From Pseudomonas sp. ERMR1:02 (GTDB taxonomy: Bacteria; Pseudomonadota; Gammaproteobacteria; Pseudomonadales; Pseudomonadaceae), in NCBI RefSeq assembly GCF_002277815.1, contig NZ_NKJI01000005.1, forward strand, positions 62,001-126,000: a stretch of 64,000 nucleotides of DNA. The letters run 5' to 3'. Under the pieces are notes generated by a model that was not told the DNA's origin, searched no databases, and saw only the letters and a program-made list of their open reading frames with translations. The position numbers and the translations under genes were made by a program. Below, piece by piece: positions 57,241-64,000 of this stretch; within the stretch, counting starts at the first letter, position 1; every line of letters begins with the position of its first letter.

Positions 57241-57981
57241 ATGAGCAGCACTGCAAACATTGCTGAAGGCGAAAAAATTCTTATTGTTGACGACGATCCG
57301 GGCCTCAGCAGCCTGCTTGAGCGTTTTTTCGTCAGCAAGGGTTACCGTGCCCGCGCCGTACCGAATACTGAACAAATGGATCGCCTGCTGGCGCGTGAAG
57401 TGTTCAACCTGGTCGTCCTCGACCTGATGCTGCCTGGCGAAGACGGCCTGACCGCCTGCCGCCGCCTGCGTGGCGCGAACAATCAGATTCCAATCATCAT
57501 GCTGACTGCCAAGGGCGACGAGCTAAGCCGCATCAAGGGCCTTGAACTGGGTGCCGACGATTATCTGGCCAAACCGTTCAACCCGGACGAGCTGATGGCG
57601 CGTGTAAAAGCCGTCCTGCGTCGTCAGTCGGCTCCGGTGCCGGGCGCGCCGGGCAGCGAAGACGAAAGCGTGACCTTCGGTGACTACGAGCTATCCCTGG
57701 CCACCCGCGAACTCAAGCGCGGTGAAGAAGTACACATGCTTACCACCGGTGAGTTCGCGGTACTCAAGGCTTTGGTGATGAACGCCCGTCAGCCACTGAC
57801 CCGCGACAAGCTGATGAACCTGGCCCGTGGCCGCGAATGGGATGCCCTGGAGCGTTCCATCGACGTGCAGATTTCCCGTCTGCGCCGGATGATCGAGCCT
57901 GATCCGTCCAAGCCGCGCTATATCCAGACCGTCTGGGGCGTGGGCTACGTGTTCGTTCCTGATGGCGCCGCCACCAAGTGA
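57241..57981 (+). CDS. ompR: OmpR-family response regulator (AmgR/OmpR)
   Basis: 246 residues. Receiver domain with D61 (VVLDLMLPGEDG) and K111 (DDYLAKPFNPDEL); winged-helix output domain about 140-240 with VTFGDYELSLATRELKRGEE and SIDVQISRLRRMIEPDPSKPRYIQTVWGVGYVF across the recognition region. The P. aeruginosa counterpart AmgR, next to tex and with AmgS, controls the response to aminoglycoside-induced envelope stress. A REP lies between it and the kinase gene. Confidence 0.92.
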   Translation: MSSTANIAEGEKILIVDDDPGLSSLLERFFVSKGYRARAVPNTEQMDRLLAREVFNLVVLDLMLPGEDGLTACRRLRGANNQIPIIMLTAKGDELSRIKGLELGADDYLAKPFNPDELMARVKAVLRRQSAPVPGAPGSEDESVTFGDYELSLATRELKRGEEVHMLTTGEFAVLKALVMNARQPLTRDKLMNLARGREWDALERSIDVQISRLRRMIEPDPSKPRYIQTVWGVGYVFVPDGAATK

Positions 57982-57990
57982 TCGGCAATT

Positions 57991-58079
57991 TGTAGGAGTG
58001 GGTCGTGCGGGCGATGGGTCAGATGACCTTGCCCGCAGACTCGCGACCTGCAATATGCGAGCATCGCTCGTTCCTGCAA
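57991..58079. repeat. REP-like element, family B, degenerate
   Basis: Starts TGTAGGAGTGGGTCGTGCGGGC and ends near CGAGCATCGCTCGTTCCTGCA. The arms pair only in part; it lies between the regulator and kinase genes. Confidence 0.5.
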
Positions 58080-58096
58080 GTGTGTAGCGCTTATTC

Positions 58097-59410
58097 ATGA
58101 AAACCCCGGTTTGGTTCCCCCAAAGTTTCTTCTCCCGCACCCTTTGGCTGGTGCTGATCGTCGTCCTGTTTTCCAAGGCGCTGACCCTGGTTTATCTGTT
58201 GATGAACGAAGACGTGCTGGTGGACCGCCAATACAGCCACGGCGTCGCCCTGACGCTACGCGCCTATTGGGCAGCCGACGAAAACAACCGCGACAAGATT
58301 GCAGAAGCCGCGACCCTGATCCGGGTGGTGGGCGCTGGCGTGCCGGAAGGCGAACAACATTGGCCCTACAGCGAAATCTATCAGCGGCAAATGCAGGCTG
58401 AACTGGGTGCCGACACTGAGGTGCGATTACGCATGCACTCCCCACCGGCATTGTGGGTTCGGGCACCAAGCCTGGGTGACGGCTGGCTGAAAGTGCCGCT
58501 GTATCCGCATCCGTTGCGCGGTCAGAAAATCTGGAATGTGCTTGGCTGGTTCCTGGCCATTGGCTTGCTGTCCACGGCTTCGGCGTGGATCTTTGTCAGC
58601 CAGCTCAACCAACCCTTGAAACGACTGGTCTACGCCGCGCGGCAGCTCGGCCAGGGTCGTAGCGTGCGTTTGCCGATCAGCGATACGCCGAGTGAAATGA
58701 CCGAGGTTTATCGCGCCTTCAACCAGATGGCTGAAGACGTTGAGCAGGCCGGTCGCGAGCGTGAACTGATGCTGGCCGGAGTGTCCCATGACCTGCGTAC
58801 GCCGCTGACCCGGTTGCGGCTGTCTCTGGAGCTGATGGGCGATCGCAACGACCTGACGGATGATATGGTCCGCGACATCGAAGACATGGATGCAATTCTC
58901 GATCAGTTCCTGGCGTTCATCCGCGACGGTCGCGATGAGTCAGTGGAGGAGGTGGACCTTAGCGATCTGGTCCGTGAAGTCGCCGCACCGTACAACCAGA
59001 GCGAAGAGAAGGTGCGCTTGCGTCTGGAGCCAATTCAGCCGTTTCCGTTACGTCGGGTATCGATGAAGCGCCTGCTGAACAATCTGATCGGTAACGCTCT
59101 GCATCACGCCGGCAGCGGGGTCGAAGTGGCGGCGTATGTGTCCGGCGATACCAGCGCGCCGTACGTGGTGCTGAGCGTCATGGACCGTGGCGCCGGGATC
59201 GATCCATCGGAGCTGGAAGCGATCTTCAACCCCTTCACCCGTGGCGACCGCGCCCGTGGCGGCAAGGGCACCGGGTTAGGGCTGGCGATCGTGAAACGGA
59301 TTGCTTCGATGCATGGCGGCAATGTTGAGTTGCGCAACCGTTCCGGTGGTGGGCTGGAAGCGCGGGTGCGGTTGCCGCTGGGGTTGATGTTGCCACGGGA
59401 TGCGGTTTAA
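58097..59410 (+). CDS. envZ: EnvZ-family sensor histidine kinase (AmgS/EnvZ)
   Basis: 437 residues. TM1 about 15-36, periplasmic domain about 37-145, TM2 about 147-168, HAMP about 168-222, H-box with H231 in AGVSHDLRTPLTRLRL, and ATPase domain with N (LLNNLIGNALHHAG), G1 (DRGAGIDP) and G2 (GGKGTGLGLAIVKR). It phosphorylates and dephosphorylates the adjacent OmpR-type regulator. The periplasmic segment is longer than that of cytosol-sensing kinases, in line with an envelope signal. Confidence 0.92.
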   Translation: MKTPVWFPQSFFSRTLWLVLIVVLFSKALTLVYLLMNEDVLVDRQYSHGVALTLRAYWAADENNRDKIAEAATLIRVVGAGVPEGEQHWPYSEIYQRQMQAELGADTEVRLRMHSPPALWVRAPSLGDGWLKVPLYPHPLRGQKIWNVLGWFLAIGLLSTASAWIFVSQLNQPLKRLVYAARQLGQGRSVRLPISDTPSEMTEVYRAFNQMAEDVEQAGRERELMLAGVSHDLRTPLTRLRLSLELMGDRNDLTDDMVRDIEDMDAILDQFLAFIRDGRDESVEEVDLSDLVREVAAPYNQSEEKVRLRLEPIQPFPLRRVSMKRLLNNLIGNALHHAGSGVEVAAYVSGDTSAPYVVLSVMDRGAGIDPSELEAIFNPFTRGDRARGGKGTGLGLAIVKRIASMHGGNVELRNRSGGGLEARVRLPLGLMLPRDAV

Positions 59411-59442
59411 CTCCGAAGATCTTCGGGTGAGGCTAAAGGCCT

Positions 59443-59530
59443 CTTCGCGAGCAAGCCCGCTCCCACATTAGACGGAGTCGCTAGATAGGAACGCGGTCAA
59501 AATGTGGGAGCGGGCTTGCTCGCGAAGGCG
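59443..59530. repeat. REP pair, family B (GTGGGAGCGGG variant)
   Basis: Arms TTCGCGAGCAAGCCCGCTCC and TGTGGGAGCGGGCTTGCTCG in outward order between convergent envZ and rimK. Confidence 0.88.
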
Positions 59531-59557
59531 GCCTCCCTGCCGCCGCCAAAATTCGGC

Positions 59558-60463
59558 TTAACCCTTCCCTTTGGTCCGCGTCATATTGGGCCCACCATTC
59601 TTCTCCAGATGCTCAATGATGATCCCCGCCACGTTCTTCCCTGTGGTGGTCTCAATACCTTCCAGGCCCGGCGACGAGTTCACTTCCATCACCAGCGGTC
59701 CGTGATTGGAGCGCAGGATATCCACGCCCGCCACCGCCAGCCCCATCACCTTCGCTGCGCGCAATGCGGTCATGCGTTCTTCCGGCGTGATCTTGATCAG
59801 GCTGGCGCTGCCACCGCGATGCAGGTTGGAGCGAAACTCGCCGGGTTTGGCCTGACGCTTCATTGCCGCAATCACCTTGTCGCCCACCACGAAGCAGCGA
59901 ATGTCGGCACCGCCGGCCTCCTTGATGTACTCCTGAACCATGATGTTTTGCTTGAGGCCCATGAATGCCTCGATCACCGACTCCGCCGCCGTAGCGGTTT
60001 CGCAAAGCACTACGCCGATGCCCTGGGTGCCTTCCAGCACCTTGATCACCAACGGTGCGCCGTTGACCATTTCGATCAGGTCGGGAATGTCATCCGGCGA
60101 GTGGGCAAACCCGGTAACCGGCAAGCCGATCCCGCGGCGTGACAGCAGTTGCAGCGAACGTAGTTTGTCGCGTGAGCGGGCGATGGCCACCGATTCGTTG
60201 AGCGGAAAAACCCCCATCATTTCGAACTGGCGCAACACCGCGCAGCCATAAAACGTGACCGACGCACCTATCCGCGGGATCACTGCGTCAAAACCCTCCA
60301 GCGGCTTGCCGCGGTAGTGGATCTGCGGTTTGTGACTGGCGATGTTCATGTAGGCGCGCAGGGTATCGACTACCACCATTTCATGGCCGCGTTCAGTACC
60401 GGCTTCAACCAGGCGACGGGTGGAATACAGACGCGGGTTACGCGACAGCACAGCGATCTTCAT
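59558..60463 (-). CDS. rimK: Ribosomal protein S6 glutamate ligase RimK
   Basis: 301 residues, ATP-grasp fold: [56 protein letters not shown] and the Mg site [14 protein letters not shown]. Adds glutamates to the C terminus of ribosomal protein S6. In Pseudomonas fluorescens RimK changes ribosome composition and affects motility and colonisation, and is modulated by RimB and c-di-GMP. ATGA overlap with rimB. Confidence 0.93.
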   Translation of the reverse strand: MKIAVLSRNPRLYSTRRLVEAGTERGHEMVVVDTLRAYMNIASHKPQIHYRGKPLEGFDAVIPRIGASVTFYGCAVLRQFEMMGVFPLNESVAIARSRDKLRSLQLLSRRGIGLPVTGFAHSPDDIPDLIEMVNGAPLVIKVLEGTQGIGVVLCETATAAESVIEAFMGLKQNIMVQEYIKEAGGADIRCFVVGDKVIAAMKRQAKPGEFRSNLHRGGSASLIKITPEERMTALRAAKVMGLAVAGVDILRSNHGPLVMEVNSSPGLEGIETTTGKNVAGIIIEHLEKNGGPNMTRTKGKG

Positions 60464-60939
60464 GCAACACCTGTGGAGGAGGTAGATACCGGGAACACCG
60501 GCTTGTCTTGTACATACTTAATACCCGGATTGACCACCAACTGGCCGTCGATCAGGGCTTTGGAACCGAGTAGCAGGCGATAACGCATGGATTTGCGGCA
60601 GGCCAGCGTGAACTGGACCCGCCAGACCCGATCACCGAGGGCCAGGGTGGTGCTGATCACGTATCGCACCTGCGCGTGACCGTTAGAGCTTTTAATGGTT
60701 TTCATCGTCACCAGCGGTGCTTCGCAGCGGCGGTGACGCAGTTGAACCACCGTGCCAAGGTGCGCCGTGAAGCGCACCCATTGCTCGCCGTCCCGGTCGA
60801 ACGTCTCGATGTCGGTGGCATGCAGGCTGGAGGTGCTGGCACCGGTGTCGATTTTTGCCCGAAGGCCCGCGACTCCCAGATCAGGGAGCGCCACCCACTC
60901 GCGCAGACCGACAACGGTCAAATGGTCAAATGTCTTCAA
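60460..60939 (-). CDS. rimB: RimB-type retropepsin-like zinc/ATP-dependent protease family protein
   Basis: 159 residues. Aspartyl-protease-like signature [24 protein letters not shown] and C-terminal [22 protein letters not shown], of the RimB/DUF785 group. In Pseudomonas it counters RimK by removing glutamates from S6. Precedes rimK on the same transcript. The expected third small gene, rimA, was not found upstream of it here. Confidence 0.85.
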   Translation of the reverse strand: MKTFDHLTVVGLREWVALPDLGVAGLRAKIDTGASTSSLHATDIETFDRDGEQWVRFTAHLGTVVQLRHRRCEAPLVTMKTIKSSNGHAQVRYVISTTLALGDRVWRVQFTLACRKSMRYRLLLGSKALIDGQLVVNPGIKYVQDKPVFPVSTSSTGVA

Positions 60940-61155
60940 AATTGCTCAACCGGTAGAAACCGCGGTGGCCGCAGGCGGCCAAATTCGCGGTATTCACGCA
61001 GAATAATGGGTAAAAGGCGACAGATATCTACGGCCCGGATTTCCAGCCTCGTGGGGGAGGTTATGGAATGTCAGTATTGTAGTCCGGGACGAGGTAATTC
61101 TTGGTACGACAGAACGGTAGTACAGTTCATCAATATTTCAGAACGAGGAAATCCC

Positions 61156-61560
61156 ATGGCACAAAAAAACGAAGAGGACGACAAAGTCCGTCTCGATAAA
61201 TGGTTGTGGGCCGCGCGTTTTTATAAAACACGAGCCTTGGCCAAAGCGGCGATTGAAAGTGGCAAGGTGCATTGCCGGAGTGAACGCTGCAAACCGGGCA
61301 AGGAACCACGCATCGGTGATGAGTTCGTGATTCGAGCCGGTTTCGACGAGCGTACGGTGGTGGTTCAGGCATTGTCGATCGTGCGCCGAGGAGCGCCGGA
61401 AGCGCAAACGCTGTATGCCGAAACCGAAGCCAGCATCGCCAAGCGCGAAAATGCAGCGGCCCAACGCAAGGCAGGCGCCCTGGGCGTAAGCACCGATGGC
61501 AAACCGAGCAAAAAACAGCGGCGGGATCTGTTCAAGTTTCGTGGCAGCAGCAACGATTAA
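61156..61560 (+). CDS. hslR: Ribosome-associated heat shock protein Hsp15
   Basis: 134 residues from ATG 61156 (MAQKNEEDDKVRLDKWLWAARFYKTR split across the S4 fold). The S4 RNA-binding domain is residues about 10-70 and the tail is basic (KPSKKQRRDLFKFRG). Hsp15 binds 50S subunits with stalled nascent chains and returns them to the cycle. ATG preceded by GAGGAAATCCC. Located between rimB (divergent) and hslO, as in other pseudomonads. Confidence 0.92.
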   Translation: MAQKNEEDDKVRLDKWLWAARFYKTRALAKAAIESGKVHCRSERCKPGKEPRIGDEFVIRAGFDERTVVVQALSIVRRGAPEAQTLYAETEASIAKRENAAAQRKAGALGVSTDGKPSKKQRRDLFKFRGSSND

Positions 61561-61852
61561 CCGTCTGCGATCAGTCAGCGAATCGATATCTCTGATAGGG
61601 ACAGACTTGTAATTCCCCGAATGAGCAACCATATCGGGGGGTCTCGCCACGGCGCATCGAGCGGTTAAACAGCCACTCGTCGAAAATCACCACAGCCTCT
61701 GAGTCATGAGCCATAACCAGAGGGCTGGCGCCGTCAGAGGCCTGTTCCTAAAATGCCGAACATTACCGGGCATTTTGCGCACCCAAGGGTGCTGACAAAG
61801 CGCGATTTTCACCGTTGAAACCCTATTGTTATCCATTCAGATACCCAGACTT
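61561..61852. other. 292-bp intergenic region between hslR and hslO
   Basis: A 292-bp spacer with one hairpin (61750-61776) and otherwise no ORF or repeat. It should contain the hslO promoter; no clear sigma-32 pair could be picked by eye. Confidence 0.5.
61750..61776 (+). terminator. Possible bidirectional terminator after hslR
   Basis: AAAATGCC and GGCATTTT form an 8-bp stem with an 11-base loop. The stem's own A and T ends could serve as the T-run in either direction; weak. Confidence 0.4.
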
Positions 61853-62755
61853 ATGACCGACCTACCGGATACCGACTTCACTCAACGCTTCATCTTCGAT
61901 GACAGCGACACCCGTGGCGAGATGGTCTCGCTGGAGCTCAGCTACGCAGAAGTCCTTGCCAAACACGCCTATCCGGAGCCGGTTGCGCAACTGCTCGGAG
62001 AGCTGATGGCGGCCGCGGCGCTGCTGGTTGGCACCTTGAAGTTCGATGGGTTGCTGATCCTGCAGGCTCGATCCGAAGGCCCGATCCCGTTGCTGATGAT
62101 CGAGTGCTCCAGCGAGCGCGACATCCGTGGCCTGGCCCGTTATGAGGGGGACCGGATCGCTCCCGACGCGACTCTGTCCGACCTGATGCCGGATGGTTCG
62201 CTGACATTGACCATCGACCCTAGACAGGGCCAGCGCTACCAGGGTGTCGTCGATCTCGACGGCGAAAACCTGTCCGAGTGCTTTACCAACTACTTCGTCA
62301 TGTCCCAGCAGATTGGCACGCGCATCAAGCTCTGCGCCGATGGCCGTCGTGCCCGTGGCCTGTTGCTGCAGCAATTGCCCGCTGACCGTTTGAGAGACGA
62401 AGAAGAACGCGCCGCCAGTTGGCAGCACCTCACTGCACTGGGCGGTACCCTGACCGCCGATGAACTGTTGAGCCTGGACAACGAAACCGTGCTTCATCGT
62501 CTCTACCACGAAGAGCAGATACGACTGTTCGACGTGCAGAAACTGCGCTTCCGCTGCAGCTGCTCACGCGAACGTTCGGCCAATGCACTGGTCAGTCTGG
62601 GGATGGAAGACGCGCAAAATCTGGTGGTTGAGCACGGTGGCAACATCGAAATCGACTGCCAGTTCTGCAACCAGCAATACCTGTTCGACGCCGCCGATGT
62701 CACTCAGTTGTTCGCGGGTGCGGGTATCGATTCACCGTCAGATACCCGTCACTAA
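61853..62755 (+). CDS. hslO: Redox-regulated chaperone Hsp33
   Basis: 300 residues from ATG 61853 ([20 protein letters not shown]). The redox switch cysteines are C235, C237 (RCSCSRER) and C269, C272 (CQFCNQ), which bind zinc when reduced. Oxidation releases zinc and activates holdase function. The conserved N-terminal domain and [13 protein letters not shown] region are complete. Together with hslR it forms a heat/oxidative-stress pair upstream of pckA. Confidence 0.93.
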   Translation: MTDLPDTDFTQRFIFDDSDTRGEMVSLELSYAEVLAKHAYPEPVAQLLGELMAAAALLVGTLKFDGLLILQARSEGPIPLLMIECSSERDIRGLARYEGDRIAPDATLSDLMPDGSLTLTIDPRQGQRYQGVVDLDGENLSECFTNYFVMSQQIGTRIKLCADGRRARGLLLQQLPADRLRDEEERAASWQHLTALGGTLTADELLSLDNETVLHRLYHEEQIRLFDVQKLRFRCSCSRERSANALVSLGMEDAQNLVVEHGGNIEIDCQFCNQQYLFDAADVTQLFAGAGIDSPSDTRH

Positions 62756-62934
62756 AACGGTTCAGCGCGGGTAAATTCACTGGTTAGTGCCGGAATAACG
62801 CCGTTACGACGGGAGGGCCCTACTCTTTTTGGGCTTTTCTGGCATAATCCGGGCCACTTTTTTCGCGGTAGTAGTGCAGGACTTTCTACTACAAAACGTT
62901 TGGAGCACTCGGCCACTGGCCGACGGGGAACCTC

Positions 62935-64000
62935 ATGACGCAAGCCAATAACGCCGTGTACACCGATCTGAGTGTTGATGATCTGGTTAAAGAAGCCCTG
63001 AACCGCGGTGAAGGCGAGCTTGCCGATACCGGCGCACTGGTTGTTCGCACCGGTCACCGTACCGGCCGTTCGCCAGTCGATCGTTTCATCGTTGAAGAGC
63101 CGACCACCCAGGCCGCTATCGCCTGGGGTCCGATCAACCGCAAGTTCCCGGCCGACAAGTTCGATGCCCTGTGGGCTCGCGTCGAGGCCTTCAACAACGC
63201 GCAAGAACATTTCGTTTCCCACGTCCACGTAGGTGCGGCCTCCGAGCACTACCTGGCGGTGAAGATGACCACTCAGACTGCCTGGCAGAACCTGTTCGGC
63301 CGCTGCCTGTTCATCAACCCGGCCCAGTACAACCCGGCTGGCCGTGAAGAGTGGCAGGTCCTCAACGTTGCCAACTTCGAGTGCGTACCTGAGCGTGACG
63401 GCACCAACTCCGATGGCTGCGTGATCCTCAACTTCGCTCAGAAGAAAGTACTGATCGCCGGCATGCGTTACGCCGGTGAAATGAAGAAAGCCATGTTCTC
63501 GGTGCAGAACTTCTTGCTGCCGGCTGCTGATGTGCTGCCAATGCACTGCGCCGCCAACATCGGCGAAGAGGGCGACGTGACCCTGTTCTTCGGCTTGTCC
63601 GGTACTGGCAAGACCACCCTGTCCGCCGATGAAAGCCGTTACCTGATCGGTGACGACGAACACGGCTGGGGCGAAGGCGTTGTCTTCAACATCGAAGGCG
63701 GTTGCTACGCCAAGTGCATCGACTTGTCCGAGAAGAACGAGCCGGTCATCTGGAAAGCCATCAAGCACGGCGCGGTCCTGGAAAACGTCGTTATCGATGA
63801 TGCCAAGCACGCCGACTACGCTGATGTCAGCCTGACCCAGAATAGCCGCGCCGCCTACCCGCTGGAGCACGTAGCCAAGCGTTCCGAGAAGAACCTCGGT
63901 GGCGAGCCGAACGCCGTGATCTTCCTGACCTGCGACCTGACCGGCGTTCTGCCGCCAGTGTCGATCCTCAACGAAGAGCAAGCGGCCTACCACTTCCTGT
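62935..64000 (+). CDS. pckA: Phosphoenolpyruvate carboxykinase (ATP), N-terminal part
   Basis: The first 355 codons from ATG 62935 ([18 protein letters not shown]); the gene runs off the window. P-loop [15 protein letters not shown], substrate loop [14 protein letters not shown], and the metal-binding region [24 protein letters not shown] across the PEPCK signature. Converts oxaloacetate and ATP to PEP and CO2 in gluconeogenesis. The frame is intact throughout the visible part. A TATA-like CATAAT lies near 62845 in the leader. Confidence 0.94.
   Translation, partial: MTQANNAVYTDLSVDDLVKEALNRGEGELADTGALVVRTGHRTGRSPVDRFIVEEPTTQAAIAWGPINRKFPADKFDALWARVEAFNNAQEHFVSHVHVGAASEHYLAVKMTTQTAWQNLFGRCLFINPAQYNPAGREEWQVLNVANFECVPERDGTNSDGCVILNFAQKKVLIAGMRYAGEMKKAMFSVQNFLLPAADVLPMHCAANIGEEGDVTLFFGLSGTGKTTLSADESRYLIGDDEHGWGEGVVFNIEGGCYAKCIDLSEKNEPVIWKAIKHGAVLENVVIDDAKHADYADVSLTQNSRAAYPLEHVAKRSEKNLGGEPNAVIFLTCDLTGVLPPVSILNEEQAAYHFL

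Noticed and set aside
1994..59530. Regularly repeated sequences as a possible CRISPR array
   Set aside because: Repeats are dispersed inverted pairs kilobases apart between genes, not direct repeats with unique spacers, and no cas genes occur.
60940..61155. Missing rimA gene upstream of rimB
   Set aside because: I looked for a small minus-strand frame with a ribosome site in this gap and found none convincing; it may lie elsewhere, so nothing is annotated.
62752..63993. 413-codon minus-strand frame opposite pckA
   Set aside because: pckA on the plus strand is intact with all its motifs, so this is a shadow.

Overview
The window is a piece of a Pseudomonas chromosome, most likely of the P. 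fluorescens group. This rests on recognised proteins (DesA, CysTWA, TriABC-like pump, GshA, Tex, AmgRS-type OmpR/EnvZ, RimBK, HslR/HslO, PckA), high-GC third codon positions, and abundant REP elements of the types common in that group. No tRNA, rRNA, prophage, transposase or CRISPR array was seen. Both ends cut genes: gabT on the left and pckA on the right.

Layout. 0-6 kb: gabT 3' end, a REC-HDOD regulator, a truncated GGDEF remnant, desA, and a PAS-GGDEF-EAL protein. 6-10.3 kb: the sulfate uptake locus oscA-sbp-cysT-cysW-cysA. 10.4-14 kb: an Mpo1-like membrane protein, a Crp/Fnr regulator, and an AraC-type regulator divergent from a second desaturase. 14.5-20.6 kb: an RBBP9-like hydrolase, a SfnR-like sigma-54 activator, a MetQ-like protein and a polar amino acid ABC transporter. 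20.8-28.7 kb: an AAA ATPase, a triABC-like efflux operon, a methyltransferase, and a small DUF6124-like gene with a structured leader. 29-36 kb: a metQNI-type importer next to a flavin monooxygenase and two SfnB-like oxidoreductases. 36-42 kb: an unknown protein, a cystine-type ABC importer, D-cysteine desulfhydrase and serine acetyltransferase. 42-48.4 kb: a BCCT transporter, an SDR and LysR pair, HicAB, and an aldo/keto reductase. 48.5-54 kb: tauABCD and gshA. 54-64 kb: a conserved housekeeping block (thioesterase, tex, ompR/envZ, rimBK, hslR, hslO, pckA).

The unifying theme from about 6 to 54 kb is sulfur: sulfate, taurine, other organosulfur compounds and cyst(e)ine are imported, oxidised or assimilated, and glutathione is made. 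Several of these loci have AT-rich promoter regions with similar words, consistent with common control (CysB is the obvious candidate), but this is inference.

Two points matter when using this annotation. First, at least 17 genes' worth of reading-frame breaks are each explained by one missing base: 17 sites in 13 genes, five of them in cysT, mostly inside short homopolymers. I read these as probable sequence errors rather than real gene death. Second, intergenic space is filled with about 26 REP-type inverted repeats of three sequence families, several of which abut or supply stop codons.
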